The notes under the pieces were generated by a model, which saw nothing but the letters and a program-made list of their open reading frames with translations, did not search any database and was not told where the DNA came from. DNA of 64,000 nt from Hippophae tibetana (Eukaryota > Streptophyta > Magnoliopsida > Rosales > Elaeagnaceae), in contig CM072812.1 in the NCBI GenBank assembly GCA_037013495.1, positions 58,994,938 through 59,058,937 of the forward strand, written 5' to 3'. How positions within the stretch are numbered: position 1 is the first letter of the stretch; each line of letters starts with the position of its first letter. This document shows positions 48,201 through 61,435 of the stretch, one piece after another. The position numbers were made by a program, and so were the translations under genes.

Positions 48201-49817
48201 TTTTCTACAAATTCTTCGTATCTTTTCTTTTTCTTTATTTTATGTGTCCTAATCTATCTTTCTTCAAAAAACAAATAGGAATGCTCCAGAATGTCACAAT
48301 TTTAAAAAAAGAAGTTATTAATTGGGGTTCCAACTTTAAACTTTTATAATTTCCAAATCGTGTATCGAAACTACTATTGTAATATATCAAATTGAAAGTT
48401 GTTTCGATTTCTAAAAATGCAAGAAAAGCATCAGTTCTGTTCTCAAAATTTTTGAACCCAAATTCCATTTTTTATGCAACTTACCAATATCTTGAATTTT
48501 GTTAACACCATATATTGTTGTTTTCGGCTATTGTTCTTTAGGGTTCTAATTTAATCATCTTAGCCTCGTTCTATGTAAGTCAATCGTTACTATTTCTTTG
48601 AGTTCCTAGGTTATTCACCTATAGGTTACACATAATTTAGAATGGGAGTTTTGGTTGTTGAAAATAGGTTATATGTCTTCATCTATCCTTTTTTGAATTT
48701 TAGAATTAAAAAAATTATTGTTTAATTGTTTTCTACTTTCTTGAGTGAAAAATCATAGTAAAAAGAATGACATTTAAGCCTTCATCTCTTGTGTTTTCTA
48801 TCAGTTTTGTTGTCGTTGGTTTCATCTCTGGATTACCTTTTTTAGTTTTTCTACAAATTCTTCGTATCTTTTCTTTTTCTTTATTTTATGTGTCCTAATC
48901 TATCTTTCTTCAAAAAACAAATAGGAATGCTCCAGAATGTCACAATTTTAAAAAAAGAAGTTATTAATTGGGGTTGCAACTTTAAACTTTTAAAATTTCC
49001 AAATCGTGTATCGAAACTACTATTGTAATATATCAAATTGAAAGTTGTTTCGATTTCTAAAAATGCAAAAAAAGCATCAGTTCTGTTCTCAAAATTTTTG
49101 AACCCAAATTCCATTTTTTATGCAACTTACCAATATCTTGAATTTTGTTAACACCATATATTGTTGTTTTCGGCTATTGTTCTTTAGGGTTCTAATTTAA
49201 TCATCTTAGGCTCGTTCTATGTAATTCAATCGTTACTATTTCTTTGAGTTCCTAGGTTATTCACCTATAGGTTACACATAATTTAGAATGGGAGTTTTGG
49301 TTGTTGAAAATAGGTTATATGTCTTCATCTATCCTTTTTTGAATTTTAGAATTAAAAAAATTATTGTTTAATTGTTTTCTACTTTCTTGAGTGAAAAATC
49401 ATAGTAAAAAGCATGAAATTTTATCCTTCATATCTTGTATTTTCTATCAGTTTTGATGTCGTTGGTTTCATCTTTGGATTTCCTTTTGTAGTTTTTCTAC
49501 AAATTCTTCGTATATTTTCCTTTTCTTTTTTTTATGTGTCCTAAGCTATCTTTCTTCAAAAAAAAAATAGGAATGCTCTAGCATGTCACAATTTAACAAA
49601 AAAAAAGTTATTAATTGGGGTTGCAATTTTAAACTTTTAAAATTTTCAAATGATTTATCGAAAATACTATTGTAATATATCAAATGGAAAGTTGTTTCGA
49701 TTTCTAAAAATGCAATAAAAGCATCAGTTCTGTTCTCAAAAATTTTGAACCCAAATTCCATTTTTTATGCAACTTACCAATATCTTGAATTTTGTTAACA
49801 CCATATTGTGTTGTTTT
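45296..49817. repeat. Seven-monomer higher-order repeat, copy 1
   Basis: Monomers start at 45296, 45942, 46587, 47233, 47879, 48525 and 49171, 4522 bp in total. Order is C-like with GTAAGTCAATCG and TTCAGAAAACAAATAGG; A with TTTTCTAATTTC; X with GTTAGAATTTC and CGCCTATAGGGTAC; A; X; C-like with GTAAGTCAATCG; and B with CTTAGGCTCG and TTTGATGTCG. The A-X pair is itself repeated inside the unit. All markers return in the next 4521 bp. Confidence 0.93.
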
Positions 49818-52800
49818 CGGCTATTGTTCTTTAGGGTTCTAATTTAATCATTTTAGCCTCGTTCTATGTAAGTCAATCGTTACTATTTCTTTGAGTTCCT
49901 AGGTTATTCACCTATAGGTTACACATAATTTAGAATGGGAGTTTTGGTTGTTGAAAATAGGTTATATGTCTTCATCTATCCTTTTTTGAATTTTAGAATT
50001 AAAAAAATTATTGTTTAATTGTTTTCTACTTTCTTGAGTGAAAAATCATAGTAAAAAGAATGACATTTAAGCCTTCATCTCTTGTGTTTTCTATCAGTTT
50101 TGTTGTCGTTGGTTTCATCTCTGGATTACCTTTTTTAGTTTTTCTACAAATTCTTCGTATCTTTTCTTTTTCTTTATTTTATGTGTCCTAATCTATCTTT
50201 CTTCAGAAAACAAATAGGAATGCTCCAGAATGTCACAATTTTAAAAAAAGAAGTTATTAATTGGGGTTGCAACTTTAAACTTTTAAAATTTCCAAATCGT
50301 GTATCGAAACTACTATTGTAATATATCAAATTGAAAGTTGTTTCGATTTCTAAAAATGCAATAAAAGCATCAGTTCTGTTCTCAAAATTTTTGAACCCAA
50401 ATTCCATTTTTTATGCAACTTACCAATATCTTGAATTTTGTTAACACCATATTGTGTTGTTTTCGGCTATTGTTCTTTAGGGTTCTAATTTAATCATCTT
50501 AGCCTCGTTTTATGTAATTCAATCGTTACTATTTATTTGAGTTCCTAGGTTATTCACCTATAGGTTACACATAATTTAGAATGGGAGTTTTGGTTGTTGA
50601 AAATAGGTTATATGTCTTCATCTATCCTTTTTTGAATTTTAGAATTAAAAAAATTATTATTTAATTGTTTTCTAATTTCTTGAGTGAAAAATCGTAGTAA
50701 AAAGAATGAAATTTAAGCCTTCATCTCTTGTGTTTTCTATCAGTTTTGTTGTCGTTGGTTTCATCTCTGGATTTCCTTTTATAGTTTTTCTACAAATTCT
50801 TCGTATCTTTTCTTTTTCTTTTTTTTATGTGTCCTAATCTATCTTTCTTCAAAAAAAAATAGGAATGCTCCAGAATGTCACAATTTAAAAAAAAGAAGTT
50901 ATTAATTGGGGTTGCAACTTTAAACTTTTATAATTTCCAAATCGTGTATCGAAACTACTATTGTAATATATCAAATTGAAAGTTGTTTCGATTTCTAAAA
51001 ATGCAAGAAAAGCATCAGTTCTGTTCTCAAAATTTTTGAACCCAAATTCCATTTTTTATGCAACTTACCAACATCTTGAATTTTGTTAACACCATATATT
51101 GTTGTTTTCGGCTATTGTTCTTTAGGGTTCTAATTTAATCATCTTAGCCTCGTTCTATGTAATTCAATCGTTAGAATTTCTTTGAGTTCCTAGGTTATTC
51201 GCCTATAGGGTACACATAATTTAGAATGTGAGCTTTGGTTTTTGAAAATAGGTTATATGTCTTCATCTATCCTTTTTTGAATTTTAGAATTAAAAAAATT
51301 ATTATTTAATTGTTTTCTACTTTGTTGAGTGAAAAATCATAGTAAAAAGAATGAAATTTAAGCCTTCATCTCTTGTGTTTTCTATCAGTTTTGTTGTCGT
51401 TGGTTTCATCTCTGGATTACCTTTTTTAGTTTTTCTACAAATTCTTCGTATCTTTTCTTTTTCTTTATTTTATGTGTCCTAATCTATCTTTCTTCAAAAA
51501 ACAAATAGGAATGCTCCAGAATGTCACAATTTTAAAAAAAGAAGTTATTAATTGGGGTTGCAACTTTAAACTTTTAAAATTTCCAAATCGTGTATCGAAA
51601 CTACTATTGTAATATATCAAATTGAAAATTGTTTCGATTTCTAAAAATGCAATAAAAGCATCAGTTCTGTTCTCAAAATTTTTGAACCCAAATTCCATTT
51701 TTTATGCAACTTACCAATATCTTGAATTTTGTTAACACCATATTGTGTTGTTTTCGGCTATTGTTCTTTAGGGTTCTAATTTAATCATCTTAGCCTCGTT
51801 TTATGTAATTCAATCGTTACTATTTATTTGAGTTCCTAGGTTATTCACCTATAGGTTACACATAATTTAGAATGGGAGTTTTGGTTGTTGAAAATAGGTT
51901 ATATGTCTTCATCTATCCTTTTTTGAATTTTAGAATTAAAAAAATTATTATTTAATTGTTTTCTAATTTCTTGAGTGAAAAATCGTAGTAAAAAGAATGA
52001 AATTTAAGCCTTCATCTCTTGTGTTTTCTATCAGTTTTGTTGTCGTTGGTTTCATCTCTGGATTTCCTTTTATAGTTTTTCTACAAATTCTTCGTATCTT
52101 TTCTTTTTCTTTTTTTTATGTGTCCTAATCTATCTTTCTTCAAAAAAAAATAGGAATGCTCCAGAATGTCACAATTTAAAAAAAAGAAGTTATTAATTGG
52201 GGTTGCAACTTTAAACTTTTATAATTTCCAAATCGTGTATCGAAACTACTATTGTAATATATCAAATTGAAAGTTGTTTCGATTTCTAAAAATGCAAGAA
52301 AAGCATCAGTTCTGTTCTCAAAATTTTTGAACCCAAATTCCATTTTTTATGCAACTTACCAACATCTTGAATTTTGTTAACACCATATATTGTTGTTTTC
52401 GGCTATTGTTCTTTAGGGTTCTAATTTAATCATCTTAGCCTCGTTCTATGTAATTCAATCGTTAGAATTTCTTTGAGTTCCTAGGTTATTCACCTATAGG
52501 TTACACATAATTTAGAATGTGAGCTTTGGTTTTTGAAAATAGGTTATATGTCTTCATCTATCCTTTTTTGAATTTTAGAATTAAAAAAATTATTATTTAA
52601 TTGTTTTCTACTTTGTTGAGTGAAAAATCATAGTAAAAAGAATGAAATTTAAGCCTTCATCTCTTGTGTTTTCTATCAGTTTTGTTGTCGTTGGTTTCAT
52701 CTCTGGATTACCTTTTTTAGTTTTTCTACAAATTCTTCGTATCTTTTCTTTTTCTTTATTTTATGTGTCCTAATCTATCTTTCTTCAAAAAACAAATAGG

Positions 52801-54338
52801 AATGCTCCAGAATGTCACAATTTTAAAAAAAGAAGTTATTAATTGGGGTTCCAACTTTAAACTTTTATAATTTCCAAATCGTGTATCGAAACTACTATTG
52901 TAATATATCAAATTGAAAGTTGTTTCGATTTCTAAAAATGCAAGAAAAGCATCAGTTCTGTTCTCAAAATTTTTGAACCCAAATTCCATTTTTTATGCAA
53001 CTTACCAATATCTTGAATTTTGTTAACACCATATATTGTTGTTTTCGGCTATTGTTCTTTAGGGTTCTAATTTAATCATCTTAGCCTCGTTCTATGTAAG
53101 TCAATCGTTACTATTTCTTTGAGTTCCTAGGTTATTCACCTATAGGTTACACATAATTTAGAATGGGAGTTTTGGTTGTTGAAAATAGGTTATATGTCTT
53201 CATCTATCCTTTTTTGAATTTTAGAATTAAAAAAATTATTGTTTAATTGTTTTCTACTTTCTTGAGTGAAAAATCATAGTAAAAAGAATGACATTTAAGC
53301 CTTCATCTCTTGTGTTTTCTATCAGTTTTGTTGTCGTTGGTTTCATCTCTGGATTACCTTTTTTAGTTTTTCTACAAATTCTTCGTATCTTTTCTTTTTC
53401 TTTATTTTATGTGTCCTAATCTATCTTTCTTCAAAAAACAAATAGGAATGCTCCAGAATGTCACAATTTTAAAAAAAGAAGTTATTAATTGGGGTTGCAA
53501 CTTTAAACTTTTAAAATTTCCAAATCGTGTATCGAAACTACTATTGTAATATATCAAATTGAAAGTTGTTTCGATTTCTAAAAATGCAATAAAAGCATCA
53601 GTTCTGTTCTCAAAATTTTTGAACCCAAATTCCATTTTTTATGCAACTTACCAATATCTTGAATTTTGTTAACACCATATATTGTTGTTTTCGGCTATTG
53701 TTCTTTAGGGTTCTAATTTAATCATCTTAGGCTCGTTCTATGTAATTCAATCGTTACTATTTCTTTGAGTTCCTAGGTTATTCACCTATAGGTTACACAT
53801 AATTTAGAATGGGAGTTTTGGTTGTTGAAAATAGGTTATATGTCTTCATCTATCCTTTTTTGAATTTTAGAATTAAAAAAATTATTGTTTAATTGTTTTC
53901 TACTTTCTTGAGTGAAAAATCATAGTAAAAAGCATGAAATTTTATCCTTCATATCTTGTATTTTCTATCAGTTTTGATGTCGTTGGTTTCATCTTTGGAT
54001 TTCCTTTTGTAGTTTTTCTACAAATTCTTCGTATATTTTCCTTTTCTTTTTTTTATGTGTCCTAAGCTATCTTTCTTCAAAAAAAAAATAGGAATGCTCA
54101 AGCATGTCACAATTTAACAAAAAAAAAGTTATTAATTGGGGTTGCAACTTTAAACTTTTAAAATTTTCAAATGATTTATCGAAAATACTATTGTAATATA
54201 TCAAATGGAAAGTTGTTTCGATTTCTAAAAATGCAATAAAAGCATCAGTTCTGTTCTCAAAAATTTTGAACCCAAATTCCATTTTTTATGCAACTTACCA
54301 ATATCTTGAATTTTGTTAACACCATATTGTGTTGTTTT
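49818..54338. repeat. Seven-monomer higher-order repeat, copy 2
   Basis: Monomers start at 49818, 50464, 51109, 51755, 52400, 53046 and 53692. Differences from copy 1 seen by eye are few: TGTGTTG for ATATTCTTG at the entry junction, TTGAAAATTG for TTGAAAGTTG in the third, TGTCTTCATC for TGTATTCATC in the fifth, GCAATAAAAGC for GCAAAAAAAGC in the sixth, and GCTCAAGCATG and GCAACTTTAAAC for GCTCTAGCATG and GCAATTTTAAAC in the seventh, besides A-run length. Confidence 0.93.
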
Positions 54339-56922
54339 CGGCTATTGTTCTTTAGGGTTCTAATTTAATCATCTTAGCCTCGTTCTATGTAATTCAATAG
54401 TTACTATTTATTTGAGTTCCTAGGTTATTCACCTATAGGTTACACATAATTTAGAATGGGAGTTTTGGTTGTTGAAAATAGGTTATATGTCTTCATCTAT
54501 CCTTTTTTGAATTTTAGAATTAAAAAAATTATTATTTAATTGTTTTCTACTTTCTTGAGTGAAAAATCGTAGTAAAAAGAATGAAATTTAAGCCTTCATC
54601 TCTTGTGTTTTCTATCAGTTTTGTTGTCGTTGGTTTCATCTCTGGATTTCCTTTTATAGTTTTTCTACAAATTCTTCGTATCTTTTCTTTTTCTTTTTTT
54701 TATGTGTCCTAATCTATCTTTCTTCAAAAAAAAATAGGAATGCTCCAGAATGTCACAATTTAAAAAAAAGAAGTTATTAATTGGGGTTGCAACTTTAAAC
54801 TTTTAAAATTTCCAAATCGTGTATCGAAACTACTATTGTAATATGTCAAATGGAAAGTTGTATCCATTTCTAAAAATGCAATAAAAGCATCAGTTCTGTT
54901 CTCAAAATTTTTGAACCCAAATTCCATTTTTTATGCAATTTACCAATATCTTGAATTTTGTTAACACCATATTGTGTTGTTTTCGGCTATTGTTCTTTAG
55001 GGTTCTAATTTAATCATCTTAGCCTCGTTTTATGTAATTCAATCGTTACTATTTATTTGAGTTTCTAGGTTATTCACCTATAGGTTACACATAATTTAGA
55101 ATGGGAGCTTTGGTTTTTGAAAATAGGTTATATGTCTTTATCTATCCTTTTTTGAATTTTAGAATTAAAAAAATTATTATTTAATTGTTTTCTACTTTGT
55201 GGAGTGAAAAATCATAGTAAAAAGAATGAAATTTAAGCCTTCATCTCTTGTGTTTTCTATCAGTTTTGTTGTCGTTGGTTTCATCTCTGGATTACCTTTT
55301 TTAGTTTTTCTACAAATTCTTCGTATCTTTTCTTTTTCTTTATTTTATGTGTCCTAATCTATCTTTCTTCAAAAAACAAATAGGAATGCTCCAGAATACA
55401 ACAATTTTAAAAAAAGAAGTTATTAATTGGGGTTGCAACTTTAAACTTTTATAATTTCCAAATCGTGTATCGAAACTACTATTGTAATATATCAAATTGA
55501 AAGTTGTTTCGATTTCTAAAAATGCAATAAAAGCATCAGTTCTGTTCTCAAAATTTTTGAACCCAAATTTCATTTTTTATGCAACTTACCAATATCTTGA
55601 ATTTTGTTAACACCTTATATTGTTGTTTTCGGCTATTGTTCTTTAGGGTTCTAATTTAATCATCTTAGCCTCGTTCTATGTAATTCAATCGTTACTATTT
55701 CTTTGAGTTCCTAGGTTATTCACCTATAGGTTACACATAATTTAGAATGGGAGTTTTGGTTGTTGAAAATAGGTTATATGTCTTCATCTATCCTTTTTTG
55801 AATTTTAGAATTAAAAAAATTATTATTTAATTGTTTTCTACTTTGTTGAGTGAAAAATCGTAGTAAAAAGAATGAAATTTAAGCCTTCATCTCTTGTGTT
55901 TTCTATCAGTTTTGTTGTCGTTGGTTTCATCTCTGGATTACCTTTTTTAGTTTTTCTACAAATTCTTCGTATCTTTTCTTTTTCTTTATTTTATGTGTCC
56001 TAATCTATCTTTCTTCAAAAAACAAATAGGAATGCTCCAGAATGTCACAATTTTAAAAAAAGAAGTTATTAATTGGGGTTGCAACTTTAAACTTTTATAA
56101 TTTCCAAATCGTGTATCGAAACTACTATTGTAATATATCAAATTGAAATTTGTTTCGATTTCTAAAAATGCAATAAAAGCATCAGTTCTGTTCTCAAAAT
56201 TTTTGAACCCAAATTCCATTTTTTATGCAACTTACCAATATCTTGAATTTTGTTAACACCATATATTGTTGTTTTCGGCTATTGTTCTTTAGGGTTCTAA
56301 TTTAATCATCTTAGCCTCGTTCTATGTAATTCAATCGTTACTATTTCTTTGAGTTCCTAGGTTATTCACCTATAGGTTACACATAATTTAGAATGGGAGT
56401 TTTGGTTGTTGAAAATAGGTTATATGTCTTCATCTATCCTTTTTTGAATTTTAGAATTAAAAAAATTATTGTTTAATTGTTTTCTACTTTCTTGAGTGAA
56501 AAATCATAGTAAAAAGCATGAAATTTTATCCTTCATATCTTGTATTTTCTATCAGTTTTGATGTCGTTGGTTTCATCTTTGGATTTCCTTTTGTAGTTTT
56601 TCTACAAATTCTTCGTATATTTTCCTTTTCTTTTTTTTATGTGTCCTAAGCTATCTTTCTTCAAAAAAAAAATAGGAATGCTCAAGCATGTCACAATTTA
56701 ACAAAAAAAAAGTTATTAATTGGGGTTGCAACTTTAAACTTTTAAAATTTTCAAATGATTTATCGAAAATACTATTGTATTATATCAAATGGAAAGTTGT
56801 TTCGATTTCTAAAAATGCAATAAAAGCATCAGTTCTGTTCTCAAAAATTTTGAACCCAAATTCCATTTTTTATGCAACTTACCAATATCTTGAATTTTGT
56901 TAACACCATATTGTGTTGTTTT
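54339..56922. repeat. Mixed four-monomer block A-X-C-B
   Basis: Monomers start at 54339, 54984, 55630 and 56276. The first has CAATAGTTACT, GTATCCATTTC and GCAATTTACC. The second has GTTTCTAGG, GGGAGCTTTGG, TTTGTGGAGTG, GAATACAAC and AAATTTCATTT. The third has TTTGTTGAGTG and TTGAAATTTGTTTCG. The fourth is B with TTTGATGTCG and GTATTATATC. The second and third reappear at 58215 and 58861. Confidence 0.82.
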
Positions 56923-58214
56923 CGGCTATTGTTCTTTAGGGTTCTAATTTAATCATCTTAGCCTCGTTTTATGTAATTCAATCGTTACTATTTATTTGAG
57001 TTTCTAGGTTATTCACCTATAGGTTACACATAATTTAGAATGGGAGCTTTGGTTTTTGAAAATAGGTTATATGTCTTTATCTATCCTTTTTTGAATTTTA
57101 GAATTAAAAAAATTATTATTTAATTGTTTTCTACTTTGTGGAGTGAAAAATCATAGTAAAAAGAATGAAATTTAAGCCTTCATCTCTTGTGTTTTCTATC
57201 AGTTTTGTTGTCGTTGGTTTCATCTCTGGATTACCTTTTTTAGTTTTTCTACAAATTCTTCGTATCTTTTCTTTTTCTTTTTTTTATGTGTCCTAATCTA
57301 TCTTTCTTCAAAAAAAAAATAGGAATGCTCCAGAATGTCACAATTTAAAAAAAAGAAGTTATTAATTGGGGTTGCAACTTTAAACTTTTAAAATTTCCAA
57401 ATCGTGTATCGAAACTACTATTGTAATATGTCAAATGGAAAGTTGTATCCATTTCTAAAAATGCAATAAAAGCATCAGTTCTGTTCTCAAAATTTTTGAA
57501 CCCAAATTCCATTTTTTATGCAATTTACCAATATCTTGAATTTTGTTAACACCATATTGTGTTGTTTTCGGCAATTGTTCTTTAGGGTTCTAATTTAATC
57601 ATCTTAGCCTCGTTTTATGTAATTCAATCGTTACTATTTATTTGAGTTTCTAGGTTATTCACCTATAGGTTACACATAATTTAGAATGGGAGCTTTGGTT
57701 TTTGAAAATAGGTTATATGTCTTTATCTATCCTTTTTTGAATTTTAGAATTAAAAAAATTATTATTTAATTGTTTTCTACTTTGTGGAGTGAAAAATCAT
57801 AGTAAAAAGAATGAAATTTAAGCCTTCATCTCTTGTGTTTTCTATCAGTTTTGTTGTCGTTGGTTTCATCTCTGGATTACCTTTTTTAGTTTTTCTACAA
57901 ATTCTTCGTATCTTTTCTTTTTCTTTTTTTTATGTGTCCTAATCTATCTTTCTTCAAAAAAAAAATAGGAATGCTCCAGAATGTCACAATTTAAAAAAAA
58001 GAAGTTATTAATTGGGGTTGCAACTTTAAACTTTTAAAATTTCCAAATCGTGTATCGAAACTACTATTGTAATATGTCAAATGGAAAGTTGTATCCATTT
58101 CTAAAAATGCAATAAAAGCATCAGTTCTGTTCTCAAAATTTTTGAACCCAAATTCCATTTTTTATGCAATTTACCAATATCTTGAATTTTGTTAACACCA
58201 TATTGTGTTGTTTT
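56923..58214. repeat. Recent single-monomer tandem duplication
   Basis: Monomers at 56923 and 57569 are both 646 bp. The only difference I found is GGCTATTG against GGCAATTG. Each joins an X front (GTTTCTAGG, GGGAGCTTTGG, TTTGTGGAGTG) to an A-type back (GTATCCATTTC, GCAATTTACC), so the recombinant arose once and was then duplicated. Confidence 0.88.
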
Positions 58215-60152
58215 CGGCTATTGTTCTTTAGGGTTCTAATTTAATCATCTTAGCCTCGTTTTATGTAATTCAATCGTTACTATTTATTTGAGTTTCTAGG
58301 TTATTCACCTATAGGTTACACATAATTTAGAATGGGAGCTTTGGTTTTTGAAAATAGGTTATATGTCTTTATCTATCCTTTTTTGAATTTTAGAATTAAA
58401 AAAATTATTATTTAATTGTTTTCTACTTTGTGGAGTGAAAAATCATAGTAAAAAGAATGAAATTTAAGCCTTCATCTCTTGTGTTTTCTATCAGTTTTGT
58501 TGTCGTTGGTTTCATCTCTGGATTACCTTTTTTAGTTTTTCTACAAATTCTTCGTATCTTTTCTTTTTCTTTATTTTATGTGTCCTAATCTATCTTTCTT
58601 CAAAAAACAAATAGGAATGCTCCAGAATATAACAATTTTAAAAAAAGAAGTTATTAATTGGGGTTGCAACTTTAAACTTTTAAAATTTCCAAATCGTGTA
58701 TCGAAACTACTATTGTAATATATCAAATTGAAAGTTGTTTCGATTTCTAAAAATGCAATAAAAGCATCAGTTCTGTTCTCAAAATTTTTGAACCCAAATT
58801 TCATTTTTTATGCAACTTACCAATATCTTGAATTTTGTTAACACCTTATATTGTTGTTTTCGGCTATTGTTCTTTAGGGTTCTAATTTAATCATCTTAGC
58901 CTCGTTCTATGTAATTCAATCGTTACTATTTCTTTGAGTTCCTAGGTTATTCACCTATAGGTTACACATAATTTAGAATGGGAGTTTTGGTTGTTGAAAA
59001 TAGGTTATATGTCTTCATCTATCCTTTTTTGAATTTTAGAATTAAAAAAATTATTATTTAATTGTTTTCTACTTTGTTGAGTGAAAAATCGTAGTAAAAA
59101 GAATGAAATTTAAGCCTTCATCTCTTGTGTTTTCTATCAGTTTTGTTGTCGTTGGTTTCATCTCTGGATTACCTTTTTTAGTTTTTCTACAAATTCTTCG
59201 TATCTTTTCTTTTTCTTTATTTTATGTGTCCTAATCTATCTTTCTTCAAAAAACAAATAGGAATGCTCCAGAATGTCACAATTTTAAAAAAAGAAGTTAT
59301 TAATTGGGGTTGCAACTTTAAACTTTTATAATTTCCAAATCGTGTATCGAAACTACTATTGTAATATATCAAATTGAAATTTGTTTCGATTTCTAAAAAT
59401 GCAATAAAAGCATCAGTTCTGTTCTCAAAATTTTTGAACCCAAATTCCATTTTTTATGCAACTTACCAATATCTTGAATTTTGTTAACACCATATATTGT
59501 TGTTTTCGGCTATTGTTCTTTAGGGTTCTAATTTAATCATCTTAGCCTCGTTCTATGTAATTCAATCGTTACTATTTCTTTGAGTTCCTAGGTTATTCAC
59601 CTATAGGTTACACATAATTTAGAATGGGAGTTTTGGTTGTTGAAAATAGGTTATATGTCTTCATCTATCCTTTTTTGAATTTTAGAATTAAAAAAATTAT
59701 TGTTTAATTGTTTTCTACTTTCTTGAGTGAAAAATCGTAGTAAAAAGAATGACATTTAAGCCTTCATCTCTTGTGTTTTCTATCAGTTTTGTTGTCGTTG
59801 GTTTCATCTCTCGATTACCTTTTTTAGTTTTTCTACAAATTCTTCGTATCTTTTCTTTTTCTTTATTTTATGTGTCCTAATCTATCTTTCTTCAAAAAAC
59901 AAATAGGAATGCTCCAGAATGTCACAATTTTAAAAAAAGAAGTGATTAATTGGGGTTGCAACTTTAAACTTTTAAAATTTCCAAATCGTGTATCGAAACT
60001 ACTATTGTAATATATCAAATGGAAAGTTGTTTCGATTTCTAAAAATGCAATAAAAGCATCAGTTCTGTTCTCAAAAATTTTGAATGCAAATTCCATTTTT
60101 TATGCAACTTACCAATATCTTGAATTTTGTTAACACCATATTGTGTTGTTTT
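58215..60152. repeat. Three-monomer block X-C-mosaic
   Basis: Monomers start at 58215, 58861 and 59507. The first two repeat 54984-56275 (AAATTTCATTT, TTGAAATTTGTTTCG) except that GAATATAAC replaces GAATACAAC. The third has CTCTCGATTACC, GAAGTGATTAATTGG and TTTTGAATGCAAATTCC, a change shared with the monomers to its right. Confidence 0.82.
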
Positions 60153-61435
60153 CGGCTATTGTTCTTTAGGGTTCTAATTTAATCATCTTAGCCTCGTTTT
60201 ATGTAATTCAATCGTTACTATTTATTTGAGTTCCTAGGTTATTCACCTATAGGTTACACATAATTTAGAATGGGAGGTTTGGTTGTTGAAAATAGGTTAT
60301 ATGTCTTCATCTATCCTTTTTTGAATTTTAGAATTAAAAAAATTATTATTTAATTGTTTTCTACTTTGTTGAGTGAAAAATCGTAGTAAAAAAATGAAAT
60401 TTAAGCCTTCATCTCTTGTGTTTTCTATCAGTTTTGTTGTCGTTGGTTTAATTTTTGGATTTGCTTTTGTAGTTTTTCTTCAAATTCTTCGTATCTTTTT
60501 TTTTATGTGTCCTAATCTATCTTTCTTCAAAAAAAAATAAAAATAGGAATGCTCAAGCATGTCACAATTTCACAAAAAAAAAGTTATTAATTGGGGTTGC
60601 AACTTTAAACTTTTAAAATTTTCAAATCGTTTATCGAAAATACTATTGTAATATATCAAATGGAAAGTTGTTTCGATTTCTAAAAATGCAATAAAAGCAT
60701 CAGTTCTGTTCTCAAAAATTTTGAATGCACATTCCATTTTTTATGGAACTTACCAATATCTTGAATTTTGTTAACACCATATTGTGTTGTTTTCGGCTAT
60801 TGTTCTTTAGGGTTCTAATTTAATCATCTGAGCCTCGTTCTATGTAATTCAATCATTACTATTTGTTTGAGTTCCTAGGTTATTCACCTATAGGTTACTC
60901 ATAATTTAGAATGGGAGCTTTGATTGTTGAAAATAGGTTATATGTCTTCATCTATACTTTTTTGAATTTTAAAATTAAAAAAATTATTCTTTAATTGTTT
61001 TCTACTTTCTTGAGTGAAAAATCATAGTAAAAAGCATGAAATTTTATCCTTCATCTCTTGTGTTTTCTTTCAATTTTGTCGTCGTTGTTTTAATTTTTGG
61101 ATTTGCTTTTGTAGTTTTTCTTCAAATTCTTCGTATCTTTTTTTTTATGTGTCCTAATCTATCTTTCTTCAAAAAAAAATAAAAATAGGAATGCTCAAGC
61201 ATGTCACAATTTCACAAAAAAAAAGTTATTAATTGGGGTTGCACCTTTAAACTTTTAAAATTTTCAAATCGTTTATCGAAAATACTATTGTAATATATCA
61301 AATGGAAAGTTGTTTCGATTTCTAAAAATGCAATAAAAGCATCAGTTCTGTTCTCAAAAATTTTGAATGCACATTCCATTTTTTATGCAACTTACCAATA
61401 TCTTGAATTTTGTTAACACCATATTGTGTTGTTTT
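60153..61435. repeat. Divergent monomers, D-type, 641 and 642 bp
   Basis: Monomers start at 60153 and 60794. Both have TTTTTGGATTTGC, TTCTTCAAATTC, a shortened T-run before ATGTG, an A-run broken by T (AAATAAAAATAGG), CAATTTCACAAAA and GAATGCACATTCC. The second also has CATCTGAGCC, AATCATTAC, TTTGTTTGAG, GGTTACTCAT and a TTTCAATTTTGTCGTCG stretch. Private changes per monomer are more frequent than further left. Confidence 0.82.
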
